Of a DNA stretch of 64,000 nucleotides, positions 41,495-49,408 are shown one piece after another. A program made the translations under genes and the position numbers. The notes beneath the pieces were generated by a model. The model ran no database searches and was not told the origin of the DNA. It saw nothing but the letters and a program-made list of their open reading frames with translations. Every line of letters starts with the position of its first letter. Position 1 is the stretch's first letter. The DNA lies in NCBI RefSeq assembly GCF_018398315.1, contig NZ_JAHBRW010000002.1, positions 1,286,637 to 1,350,636 on the forward strand, written 5' to 3'. The stretch is from Chelatococcus sp. YT9. GTDB lineage: Bacteria; Pseudomonadota; Alphaproteobacteria; Rhizobiales; Beijerinckiaceae.

Positions 41495-42607
41495 CTAAGC
41501 CGCCTGAGTGCGCGGGAAAATGCCGACATGCGCAGGCGAAATGCCGACCGCAACGGTCGCGCCGTCCGCAATCTCGCTCGGCTGCGTGCTGCGCAGCACG
41601 AAGCGCTGGTCTCCGGCGGCGAGCGCATATTCGAGATAGAGACCGAGATACATGGTGCTGTCGACCGTCATCGCAAACCGGTTGCTCTCGTTCGCCGATG
41701 GGTTGAAGACGAGCCGCTCCGGCCTCATCAGAAGGTCGACCGCCTGGCCAACCGTAAAGACGTTGCCCGTATTGGCGCTGATCGGGCCGAGGGCTGTATC
41801 GACGACGACGGTGTTTCCTGCCACGGCCTTGACCTTGCCCTCCAGCGCGTTAGTGGCGCCGGTGAAGGCTGCGACATAGCGCGAACGCGGCGCTTCATAG
41901 ATGTCCCGTGGCAGGCCGACCTGCGCGATGCGGCCGACTTCCATAACGACGATGCGATGGGCGAGTGCCAAGGCCTCGGTCTGGTCATGGGTGACGTAGA
42001 GCGCGCTGAAACCGAGGCGCTTCTGCAAGGCCACGAGTTCCACACGAAGCTGCTCGCGAACTTTAGCGTCGATATTGGACAAGGGTTCGTCAAAAAGAAT
42101 GGTGCCCTCGTTCCCGGCGATTGCGCGAGCAAGTGCAATGCGCTGCTGTTGCCCTCCGGAGAGTTGGCCGGGATAGCGGGCGGCAAGATGGCCGCAACCC
42201 ACGATGTCGAGCACGGACGCGACGCGAATTTTGATCTCTGCCTTGGCGACACCGGTATTTACGAGCGGATACGCGACATTGTCGAACACCGTCATATGCG
42301 GCCACAGCGCGTAGGACTGAAAGACCATGCTGATCGGGCGATGTTCGGGCGCCACGGATATGCCGCGGGCCGATGAGAAGACGATCTTGCCGTCAATCTC
42401 GATCTCGCCGGCGTCCGGCGTCTCTAGGCCGGCGACACAGCGCAGCAACGTCGTCTTGCCACAACCGCTCGGCCCGAGAAGCACGAGCTTCTCACCGGCG
42501 TTCACCTCGATCGACACATTGTCCAGCGCCAGCACCGCCCCTCGGCCCGTGCCGTAGTGCTTCACCAGATTGCTCACGCGGATGCGTGGCAGGCTCGTTT
42601 GGTTCAT
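41495..42607 (-). CDS. ABC transporter ATPase, FbpC/PotA type
   Basis: 370 residues from the ATG at 42607, preceded by AGGA; the open frame upstream is non-homologous. Walker A 'GPSGCGKTTLLRCVAG' (about 45-60), Q-loop 'MVFQSYALWPHMTVFDNVAYPL', signature 'LSGGQQQRIALARAI', Walker B 'TILFDEPLSNIDAKVREQLR' and H-loop 'YVTHDQTEALALAHRIVVM'. The C-terminal 130 residues make a TOBE/OB regulatory domain ('FTGATNALEGKVKAVAGNTVVVDT', 'LLMRPERLVF'), typical of FbpC/PotA/UgpC. It is translated after the binding protein and before the two-domain permease, completing a three-component importer. Confidence 0.93.
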   Translation of the reverse strand: MNQTSLPRIRVSNLVKHYGTGRGAVLALDNVSIEVNAGEKLVLLGPSGCGKTTLLRCVAGLETPDAGEIEIDGKIVFSSARGISVAPEHRPISMVFQSYALWPHMTVFDNVAYPLVNTGVAKAEIKIRVASVLDIVGCGHLAARYPGQLSGGQQQRIALARAIAGNEGTILFDEPLSNIDAKVREQLRVELVALQKRLGFSALYVTHDQTEALALAHRIVVMEVGRIAQVGLPRDIYEAPRSRYVAAFTGATNALEGKVKAVAGNTVVVDTALGPISANTGNVFTVGQAVDLLMRPERLVFNPSANESNRFAMTVDSTMYLGLYLEYALAAGDQRFVLRSTQPSEIADGATVAVGISPAHVGIFPRTQAA

Positions 42608-42769
42608 CGCATTTCCTGTGCGCGCTGTCGGCGCCCCACCTTCTTTGCTATCAAGCGCTTGCGCCAGGCCAGCGAGAGAACTGGACATTCGTCCCTGATC
42701 ACGAACCATCCCCAACACGAAGCCGGTGAGGCGGGCTGTGATCTGTGGCCGGCTGCGCTACATGCCTTC

Positions 42770-43792
42770 CTACGACAGCCCAAGCAAAGCGGCGAGTTCC
42801 GCACGCTTGGCGGCAGCCTGACGATAACGGCCGCGCTGATACTGCGGAGAGAGGGTCAGGGCGCCCGGAATGTCCGGTAGGGCAGATGCCGCGATATCGC
42901 GGCAATAGCGCTCCTGGCCGTCCCGGGTCAGCAGGAAGTTGGCCATGAGGCGGGCCGCATTGGGATGCGGAGCCTTGGCCACGACAGCCATCATCGTTTC
43001 CTGACCGCTGGTCATAGCCGGGGAGAAGTCGATGACCGGCGCCTTCTTCTCGATCATCAGCATAGTGGCCTGGTGCAGCGCCGGCGCCAGGATCATCGCC
43101 TCGCCGGCAGCCAGCATCTGGATGCCAGGCAGGATGGATTCCACAAAGCGCGGCTGCTGGTTCTTGAGCCCGGTGAGGAACTCCGGGCCGTACGCCTCGA
43201 ACATGGTATAGGCCCAGTCGGCGACTTCCATATTGTTGCGCGGATCGCTTAGGATAACCTGCCCCTTCCAGCGCGGGTCGAGCATCGCCTTCCAGTCCTT
43301 AGGATAATCCTTCTCATCCACGAGATCGGTGTTCGACACGATGGTGTGAGGGGAGATCCCTATGAGTGCCCAATGTTCGGTGAGATAGTCCTTGGGAAAG
43401 GCCGACCATGCCGGAAGATCGCCGGGCTTGGCGAGCCAGCCGGCCTTGGCGGCATCCTCGAAGGCCAGGGGGTCGGCCATCTGGATAACGTCGGCGACAA
43501 TGTTGCCCGCCTGCATCTCGCTGGCGAAGCGCTGTGCCATCTGGCCGGTCGCCAGGCGCAACACGTTGATCTTGATGCCGGGATAGAGCTCCGAGAACCG
43601 ATCCGTGACGCGTTTCGTGATCGGTGCCTGGGCGGTCGCGTAATAGGTCAGCGCGCCTTCCTGCTTGGCGGCTTCGTAAAGCGCCTTTGTATCCTCCGGC
43701 GCCTGCGCGAATGCCGGGCGCACGCCCGCAAGGGCGAGGGCGCCCAATGCGGCAGTGCCTTGCAGAAGATTACGGCGGGTCATGGTCAACAT
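42770..43792 (-). CDS. ABC transporter substrate-binding protein, FbpA/AfuA type, Tat-exported
   Basis: 340 residues. The start at 43792 has GGGG seven bases upstream and gives 'MLTMTRRNLLQGTAALGALALAGVRPAFAQA', a Tat signal (R-R-N-L-L) with an Ala-x-Ala cleavage site. The mature part is an SBP_bac_6/family-1-like fold: 'YEAAKQEGALTYYATAQAPITKRVTDRFSELYPGIKINVLR', 'ASEMQAGNIVADVIQMADP', 'PHTIVSNTDLVDEKDYPKDWKAMLDPRWKGQVILSDPRN'. The paired Tyr residues that hold Fe(III) in FbpA near the C-terminus are not evident, which supports an organic ligand. It lies 137 bp downstream of the NtaA-like oxygenase gene. Confidence 0.88.
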   Translation of the reverse strand: MLTMTRRNLLQGTAALGALALAGVRPAFAQAPEDTKALYEAAKQEGALTYYATAQAPITKRVTDRFSELYPGIKINVLRLATGQMAQRFASEMQAGNIVADVIQMADPLAFEDAAKAGWLAKPGDLPAWSAFPKDYLTEHWALIGISPHTIVSNTDLVDEKDYPKDWKAMLDPRWKGQVILSDPRNNMEVADWAYTMFEAYGPEFLTGLKNQQPRFVESILPGIQMLAAGEAMILAPALHQATMLMIEKKAPVIDFSPAMTSGQETMMAVVAKAPHPNAARLMANFLLTRDGQERYCRDIAASALPDIPGALTLSPQYQRGRYRQAAAKRAELAALLGLS

Positions 43793-43929
43793 CGTTGTTC
43801 CCCTGTTCTTGTGACGGTCCGTCATTGATCTGATCCGACGCGTTCTATCCGCTGGCTGGTGCTTTCGAAATTCGTCTCATGTTGATATCGAGCATTGAGC
43901 AAACTTCGAAATCAAAACGACAGCAGCCA

Positions 43930-45267
43930 TCAAGCCTTCGCAAACTTGTTACGTGGGCGTGCGAGGCCGAGGTGGTCTCGCAGCGTGTTGCCCTCGTATG
44001 CATTGCGGTAGATGCCACGGCGCTGCAATTCGGGGACCACGAGATCGACGAAGCTGTCGATCGTTCCGGGAAGATAGGGCGGAATGACGACGAAGCCGTC
44101 GGCTGCCTCTTCCTTGATCCAGTGCTCGAGGACATCAGCGATATGAGTTGGCGTTCCCCGTAGCACCCAATGGCCGCGCGATCCCGCTGCGTGTTGGTAG
44201 AGCTGGCGGATCGACATGTTCTCGCGCTTGGCAAGCTCGGTCAGGTTCTTCAGGCGGCCCTTGCCGGCATTGGTCTCGGTGAGGTCGGGCATCGGGCCGT
44301 CGAGAGGATATTTGGACAGGTCCACGCCGCCGAGAAGTTCGCGCAGCAAGGCGAGACCGACCTCGGGGAGAATGAGGGATTGCAGCTTCTGGAAGTTTTC
44401 GTCGGCCTCCTCCTGCGTGCGGCCAACGAAGGGCACCACGCCCGGCATAATCTTGATCTCGTCGCGGTCGCGGCCGAACTTGGCCATCCGTCCCTTGAGA
44501 TCGGCATAGAATTCCTTGCCGTTCTCCAGCGTGAGCTGCTGCGTGAAGACGATATCGGCAGTCTCTGCCGCGAGCTCCTTGCCCGGCTCGGAGGAACCGG
44601 CCTGCGCGATGACGGGCTGGCCCTGTGGCGGGCGGTTCACGTTGAGTGGACCGCGGACCGAGAATAGCGGCCCCTTGTGATCGAGCAGATGCAGCTTGTC
44701 CCGCTGGAAGAACTGCCCGGTTTCCTTGTCGTAAAGGAAGGCATCGTCCTCCCAGCTGTCCCACAGCCCGCGCACGATGGTGGCGACCTCCTCCGCGCGC
44801 TCGTAGCGCTGGGCGTGGTCGACATGGGCGTCGCGGCTGAAGTTGTAGGCTTCCGCCTGGTTCGCGGAGGTGATGAGATTCCAGCCCGCGCGCCCGGCGC
44901 TGAGATGGTCAAGTGTCGCCATCTTGCGCGCGATATGGAAGGGCTCGTTATACGTGGTCGTGATGCTCGCCACGAGGCCGATCTTGTCGGTGACGGCCGC
45001 GAGAGAGGACAGCAGTGTCGTTGGCTCCATTTGGTAGAAAGGAGCCATCTTCGTCATGATGTCAAAATCATGCGCGTGATGAACGGCGGCGCTGTCGGCG
45101 AGGAACACGAGGTCGAACAGCCCGCGCTCGGCGGTTTTCGTAATATTCGCGTAAGGCGCGAATGTGGAAGCGAGATCGGGGCGCGCGTCCGGGTGGCGCC
45201 AAGCGGCGATGTGGAAGCCGATGCTGTTGAGCAGGAGCCCGAGCTTCATCTGGTTTGCCTTGGCCAT
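43930..45267 (-). CDS. LLM-class flavin-dependent monooxygenase, NtaA/SnaA/DszA family
   Basis: 445 residues; start fixed by AAAGGA seven bases upstream of 45267. Family blocks: 'KLGLLLNSIGFHIAAWRHPDA', 'LSSLAAVTDKIGLVASITTTYNEPFHIARKMATLDHLSAGRAGWNLITSANQAEAYNF', 'RPPQGQPVIAQAGSSEPGKELAAETADIVF' and terminal 'LVVPELQRRGIYRNAYEGNTLRDHLGLARP'. It needs FMNH2 from a reductase not present nearby. It is the third gene of the leftward arm of the divergon (DUF2848, hydrolase, this gene, importer, CMD protein) and the likely oxygenating step. A paralog lies at 26067. Members attack amino-polycarboxylates, thiophenes, N-heterocycles and succinylated thiols, so the substrate is open. Confidence 0.9.
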   Translation of the reverse strand: MAKANQMKLGLLLNSIGFHIAAWRHPDARPDLASTFAPYANITKTAERGLFDLVFLADSAAVHHAHDFDIMTKMAPFYQMEPTTLLSSLAAVTDKIGLVASITTTYNEPFHIARKMATLDHLSAGRAGWNLITSANQAEAYNFSRDAHVDHAQRYERAEEVATIVRGLWDSWEDDAFLYDKETGQFFQRDKLHLLDHKGPLFSVRGPLNVNRPPQGQPVIAQAGSSEPGKELAAETADIVFTQQLTLENGKEFYADLKGRMAKFGRDRDEIKIMPGVVPFVGRTQEEADENFQKLQSLILPEVGLALLRELLGGVDLSKYPLDGPMPDLTETNAGKGRLKNLTELAKRENMSIRQLYQHAAGSRGHWVLRGTPTHIADVLEHWIKEEAADGFVVIPPYLPGTIDSFVDLVVPELQRRGIYRNAYEGNTLRDHLGLARPRNKFAKA

Positions 45268-45304
45268 GGGCTTGTCCTTTCGTTCTCGCTGGGCGACAGG
45301 CCTC

Positions 45305-46117
45305 TCAAGAGGCTAGGAAGCGGAGGGTTTCACGGATGAACAGATCAGGCGCTGCGTCGATGGCATCATGCTGTTGGCCCTCGAGCGACACTGTCTGACT
45401 ATTGGGCAATGTCTGCGCCAGGAGGGCCGTTGAGCTCTGGTAACGCGGCGGGCTATCAGCACCCACCATCACGAGTGTTGGGATAGTGAGCTGCGCGAAG
45501 CGCTGCGTGTCGAGGCGGTAGCGGCGGGTGGCCATGATCTCCCGCGGCAGAGTCGGCGCCACCGCCGTGCGCGCGGGCCAATCCGCGCGCGCGATCATCC
45601 GGCCGATCTGCGCTTCGGGCATTCCGAGCACTGCGCGGTAGAAGTAAAGAAGAGCGCCAGCGTTGTCGCCTTCTGCGATGAGGGCGGATAGGCGTTCGAC
45701 ATGGCTTTCGTCCTGGGACTCAGGGGCGCCTTCCGTCGGAATAGGTGGTTCGTAGACGATGAGCCGTGTGATCGCGGGCGTGAGCAGCGCAGCTTCGAGG
45801 GCGCATATGGCCCCATACGAATGGGCAATGACCGCGACGCCCGTGCCGGTCTGCTGGCTTATGGCGTCTATGGCCGCAGCTACATCCGCGAATTCTAGCG
45901 CCATGCTGTGGCTGGACTTATCGCCACTCCCGCCGCGACCGCGCCGGTCCATCAGGTAAAGCGTGAAATGCTCACTGAGAGCGGGCGCAACGGGGACCCA
46001 TCGGCTTCGTGTCGATGTGGTGCCGTGGACCGCAAGGACAGGCGCGCCCTGACCGACACGCTCGAGGGCGACCGAGATGCCATCGGGAGATTGAACCTGG
46101 AGCAGATCAGCAGTCAT
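45305..46117 (-). CDS. Alpha/beta hydrolase
   Basis: 270 residues with a normal hydrolase core: oxyanion strand 'VLAVHGTTSTRSRW' (27-40), 'LYLMDRRGRGGSGDK', nucleophile Ser100 in 'AVIAHSYGAICAL', an acid-bearing strand 'TLVMVGADSPP' and catalytic His in 'SLEGQQHDAIDAAPDLF'. The 'RRGRGGSG' and 'HSYG' forms resemble C-C or lactone/ester hydrolases of catabolic operons (meta-cleavage-product and enol-lactone hydrolases). It sits between the DUF2848 gene (30 bp) and the NtaA-like oxygenase (37 bp), so it should act on a product of oxygenation. Precise chemistry is not determinable from sequence. Confidence 0.83.
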   Translation of the reverse strand: MTADLLQVQSPDGISVALERVGQGAPVLAVHGTTSTRSRWVPVAPALSEHFTLYLMDRRGRGGSGDKSSHSMALEFADVAAAIDAISQQTGTGVAVIAHSYGAICALEAALLTPAITRLIVYEPPIPTEGAPESQDESHVERLSALIAEGDNAGALLYFYRAVLGMPEAQIGRMIARADWPARTAVAPTLPREIMATRRYRLDTQRFAQLTIPTLVMVGADSPPRYQSSTALLAQTLPNSQTVSLEGQQHDAIDAAPDLFIRETLRFLAS

Positions 46118-46147
46118 CAGCGCTACTCACATATCGAGCTCGCGAGG

Positions 46148-46873
46148 TTACCCCCGCATCGGCAGCTCCTTGACGTCATACCGATGGACAATGGCGCGAT
46201 CCAGCACGGGGTCGATGAGAGCAACCTCCATGCGCGGCGAGGGCCGGATGCCACCAATCGCTGCCAATGTTCCGCCGAAGATAACACCACCATCGGCGAG
46301 CGCGCCGTCGCTTTCCGCGAGTTGGGCAAGGAGGGTCTCCGGATGGAGCATCTTGGCGATGCCACCTTCTTGGTAGATCACATCCTTCCCATCCTCCCGA
46401 ATGGTGGCCCGCAGCAGTAACTGGTCCCAATGTGGTGCAACCTCGTCATACGGCCAGAAGGTGCGGCCGACGGGTTTGTCGCACATCTGCTTGGAAACCG
46501 TGATCGAATACACTTCGACACGGCGATCGGTATGGTCAGAACCGATTCCCACGTAGAGCTGGCCGGCGTGACGAAGGAGCACGAACTCGACTTCGCCGCT
46601 GGAGTCGGGTCCCGACGTTTCAATGTGCGACGCTGACGTGAGGCGCGAAGCGGCCAGTCGATAGAAGATCGGCGTCGAGGCAGGCGGCGCAACACCGAGG
46701 GCTTCCAACTCGCGGATATGGTGAAGCATGGCGGCTTTGTCGCGGCCGGTCCAGCCCGCAATGATTAAGGACGACACCGGAACACGCAATGCTTCGCGCC
46801 CCTGCTGGGAATGAATCTCGATGTCGAGGGGGACGTTCACGCCCATCGTTTGCTCCGCCGGAAATGCTTTCAT
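46148..46873 (-). CDS. DUF2848 domain protein (fumarylacetoacetase-like fold)
   Basis: 241 residues, start supported by GAGGG seven bases upstream. The sequence follows the DUF2848 pattern: 'VSSLIIAGWTGRDKAAMLHHIRELEALGVAPPASTPIFYRLAASRLT', 'EVEFVLLRHAGQLYVGIGSDHTDRRVE' and 'KQMCDKPVGRTFWPYDEVAPHWDQLLLRA', then 'GTLAAIGGIRPSPRMEVALIDPVL'. The S-D-H-T-D-R segment and 'FYRL' head are reminiscent of FAH-type metal enzymes that cleave or decarboxylate 2-oxo acids. No function is established for the family. It is the first gene of the leftward arm and so the most directly controlled by the palindrome at 46944. Confidence 0.87.
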   Translation of the reverse strand: MKAFPAEQTMGVNVPLDIEIHSQQGREALRVPVSSLIIAGWTGRDKAAMLHHIRELEALGVAPPASTPIFYRLAASRLTSASHIETSGPDSSGEVEFVLLRHAGQLYVGIGSDHTDRRVEVYSITVSKQMCDKPVGRTFWPYDEVAPHWDQLLLRATIREDGKDVIYQEGGIAKMLHPETLLAQLAESDGALADGGVIFGGTLAAIGGIRPSPRMEVALIDPVLDRAIVHRYDVKELPMRG

Positions 46874-46943
46874 TTTTTATCCCTCATGTTCTCGCGGGCG
46901 GCAAGACTAAAATGCTTGTGAAACATCACAATAATTTCTACCT

Positions 46944-46956
46944 TTCCACCGTGGAA
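46944..46956. promoter_or_regulatory. Perfect palindrome in the centre of the divergon
   Basis: TTCCAC-C-GTGGAA has perfect six-base arms and lies midway between the divergent starts at 46873 and 47085. The GntR/FCD regulator encoded in the rightward arm is the natural candidate to bind it. Confidence 0.6.
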
Positions 46957-47084
46957 TTTGTCTGCTGTAGTGCGAGGGCGTGAGCTGCAGGCGAGACTTG
47001 GATTTCAGCGAGCGTCTGCGCGCGAGAGTTTGCCCGCGCACCATAGGATTTGCCGCGAGCACTGACCGGTACTTGAGGAAAGCG

Positions 47085-48287
47085 ATGTCGATGCAGGGTG
47101 ATGATCGGGTTCTCATCGTCGGGGCGGGGCCGGTTGGGCTTACCGCGGCGGCCAACCTCGTGCGCCAGAACATTCCGGTGACAGTCTTCGAGGCGTCTGA
47201 TGATCTCAGCCGGCAATCTCGGGCCTCGACCTTTCACCCACCAACACTCGACATGCTTGACGATCTCGGCTTTGCGAAGGCCCTCATCGCGCAGGGTTTG
47301 ATAGCGCCGACGGTGCAGTATCGCACGAAGGCGGACGGCATTCTGGGAGCCTTCGATTTCGGCGCGATCGCCGACCTCACCCGGCATCCGTATCGGTTGC
47401 AGGCGGAGCAGTTCAAGCTGACGCGCATCATCTACGAAGCGCTCAAGGACAACCCGTTTTTCGCAGTCGAATTTGGCAAGCCAGTCGTTGGGCTGGCTCA
47501 GGATGAAGACGGCGTTAGCGTCGACATCGCCGGTGGCAGCCCGGAGACGAGACGCGGTCGGTGGTTGATTGGTGCAGATGGGGCACGCTCGGCCGTGAGA
47601 CGCGGCCTCGACATCGATTTCGAAGGCTTTACTTGGCCGGAGCGCTTTCTGGTCGTCACTACCGCTTTTGACTTCGACGCTCTCATTCCGAACCTCGCGT
47701 CTGTCACCTATGTGGCTGATCCGGAGCGCTGGCACTTTCTCCTCCGCATCCCTGGAGCATGGCGCGTCATGGTGCCGGTGGAGGCAGACGTGGCCGACGA
47801 TGTGGCTAGCGGTGAGGTCTATGCGCGGAACGCGATGATGAGCGTGCTACCGGCTGACGCTGTTTACGACATCCAGCACATCACGCTCTACCGTGTGCAT
47901 CAACGCGTGGCGAAGAGCTTCCGGCAAGGGCGTGCCTTCCTGGTCGGGGATGCCGCGCATGTAAACAACCCGCTCGGAGGCATGGGCATGAATGGCGGCA
48001 TTCACGATGCCATCAATCTGACCGGCCGGCTTGGGGAGGTCGTGAACAACGGCGCCCCTGAGAGCGAGCTTAACCGCTATGATCTGCAGCGGCGGTTGGT
48101 TACGCTGGAGTATGTGCAGACAGCGACCATCAAGAATAAGCGCGATCTCGAAGCACGCGACGAGCAGGATCGTCAACGCTTCCGCGATGAATTACGCGCC
48201 ACGGCGGCCGATTCCGAGAAGACGCGTCAGTTCTTGACGCGTATCTCGATGATTGCGAGCTTGCGGCGCGCTGAGGAATTGGGATGA
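47085..48287 (+). CDS. FAD-dependent monooxygenase (aromatic hydroxylase type)
   Basis: 400 residues; the ATG at 47085 has GAGGAA five bases upstream, whereas the open frame begins 35 codons earlier. Class A flavoprotein hydroxylase: 'VLIVGAGPVGLTAAANLVRQNIPVTVFEA' (GxGxxG, about 9-37), 'LIGADGARSAVRRGL' (DG motif) and 'GRAFLVGDAAHVNNPLGGMGMNGGIHDAINLTGRL' (GD motif). It is of the compact PHBH/UbiH length without a C-terminal thioredoxin-like domain. It would hydroxylate an aromatic or N-heteroaromatic ring with NAD(P)H and O2 (NicC-like activity is one possibility). Its stop overlaps the GntR start (ATGA). First gene of the rightward arm. Confidence 0.87.
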   Translation: MSMQGDDRVLIVGAGPVGLTAAANLVRQNIPVTVFEASDDLSRQSRASTFHPPTLDMLDDLGFAKALIAQGLIAPTVQYRTKADGILGAFDFGAIADLTRHPYRLQAEQFKLTRIIYEALKDNPFFAVEFGKPVVGLAQDEDGVSVDIAGGSPETRRGRWLIGADGARSAVRRGLDIDFEGFTWPERFLVVTTAFDFDALIPNLASVTYVADPERWHFLLRIPGAWRVMVPVEADVADDVASGEVYARNAMMSVLPADAVYDIQHITLYRVHQRVAKSFRQGRAFLVGDAAHVNNPLGGMGMNGGIHDAINLTGRLGEVVNNGAPESELNRYDLQRRLVTLEYVQTATIKNKRDLEARDEQDRQRFRDELRATAADSEKTRQFLTRISMIASLRRAEELG

Positions 48288-48970
48288 GTTCGACAGACGT
48301 TCAAATTGCGGGTTCTCTAACGTCGCATGCCCGTAAGCGCCCGCAGTCGCTCCGCGACAAGGCCTATGAGCTGATCAAATGGCGCATCCTGACTTGCGCC
48401 TATCGCCCCGGCGAACTGATCAATGAGGCGCAGGTGGCTCAGGCCACCGGTCTAGGGCGCACGCCGGTCCACCAGGCTTTTGATCGCCTGAGCGTGGAGG
48501 GGCTCGTTGACGTGATGCCCCGCAAGGGGATGGTCGTGCGCCATGTCAGCCTGGGAGAGATGATGCAGCTTGTGCCGGTGCGCACGGCGAATGAGGCCCT
48601 GTGTGCCAGACTTGCGGCGGAGCATGCCAACAGCGGTGAAATCGACCATCTCACGAAAATCCTTGAGGACGGCGAACGCGCGACCGCCGAGCGCGACACC
48701 GAGCAGCTTCTGCTGCTGGATCGGGATTTCCACGCCACGCTCGCTGCGGCGAGCCGCAATGAGGTTCTGCAGGACCTTCTTGGGAAATTGCATGAGCGGT
48801 GCCTGCGCTTCTGGTTTCTCTCGCTGACCGCACAGACCCAGCGGGAGGCGGTGCAGCGGGAACATGCCGACATCGTGGCCGCGCTACGGGCCCGCGATCC
48901 CGACCGGGCGGAGACGGCTGTGCGGGCGCATGTGGCGTCCTTTCATTCGAGCGTGTCACGGCTGATCTGA
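48284..48970 (+). CDS. GntR-family regulator, FCD (FadR-type) subfamily
   Basis: 228 residues. N-terminal winged helix 'SLRDKAYELIKWRILTCAYRPGELINEAQVAQATGLGRTPVHQAFDRLSVEGLVDVMPRKGMVV' (about 19-82) and an all-helical FCD effector domain ('EALCARLAAEHANSGEIDHL', 'DRDFHATLAAASRNEVLQDLLGKLHERCLRFW', 'EHADIVAALRARDPDRAETAVRAHVASFHSSV'). The D-x-x-x-H...H...H set that binds metal and carboxylate effectors in FCD proteins is visible. It is translationally coupled to the FAD hydroxylase and probably binds the palindrome at 46944 to control both arms. The effector is presumably an acid of the pathway. Confidence 0.9.
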   Translation: MSSTDVQIAGSLTSHARKRPQSLRDKAYELIKWRILTCAYRPGELINEAQVAQATGLGRTPVHQAFDRLSVEGLVDVMPRKGMVVRHVSLGEMMQLVPVRTANEALCARLAAEHANSGEIDHLTKILEDGERATAERDTEQLLLLDRDFHATLAAASRNEVLQDLLGKLHERCLRFWFLSLTAQTQREAVQREHADIVAALRARDPDRAETAVRAHVASFHSSVSRLI

Positions 48971-49016
48971 GCCGGACGCGCCAGCCCATCACTCGTTCTT
49001 TTGGAGACAGTTGGCT

Positions 49017-49397
49017 ATGGCCGTGAACAAGCTGCACGATGAATTCAGGACAGTGGATCTCTCGACGGGTTGGGAGGTGCCGCCCGGCTATCCCAGCGGC
49101 ATTCAGCAAAAGATCCTCTCAGGGGCGCTGGACGAGGAGGGCAAGCGGGGTACGCGCACCCGCATCCTGCGCTTCGATCCGGGTGTCTTCACGACAGCTC
49201 CCTTCGTGCACGAGTATTGGGAGGAGGTCTATCTCATGAGCGGTGATCTCACCGTGGGGAATGATGCCGAAGGCAAAGGCGGCGAATCCTTCCCGCCGCA
49301 CACCTATGCCGTGCGTCCTCCGGGAGCCTTCCATGGCCCCTTCAAATCGGAAGGTGGTTGCATGCTGCTGGAAATCCATTACTTCGATCCGGTCTGA
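49017..49397 (+). CDS. Cupin-domain protein
   Basis: 126 residues, one small beta-barrel. Cupin motif 1-like 'HEYWEEVYLMSGDLTVG' (His, Glu metal ligands, about 66-82) and motif 2-like 'YAVRPPGAFHGPFKSEGGCML' (His, about 101-121). The ATG at 49017 is preferred, with a TTG two codons earlier (GGAG spacing fits the TTG slightly better) as the alternative. Such single-domain cupins act as metal-dependent isomerases, decarboxylases or dioxygenases, or as small-molecule binders. It lies 46 bp after the regulator and 11 bp before the amidase, hence in the same operon. Its chemistry is unknown. Confidence 0.82.
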   Translation: MAVNKLHDEFRTVDLSTGWEVPPGYPSGIQQKILSGALDEEGKRGTRTRILRFDPGVFTTAPFVHEYWEEVYLMSGDLTVGNDAEGKGGESFPPHTYAVRPPGAFHGPFKSEGGCMLLEIHYFDPV

Positions 49398-49408
49398 GAC
49401 AGGGCTGT

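Noticed and set aside
40677-41498. 273-codon plus-strand ORF
   Set aside because: It is antisense to the FbpB-like permease and is rich in His, Arg, Gln and Asp, the usual antisense composition of a membrane protein gene.
39696-43792. Calling the FbpABC-type transporter a ferric iron importer
   Set aside because: It is embedded in a catabolic operon, the Fe-binding Tyr pair is not evident in the binding protein, and no Fur-box-like sequence was seen.
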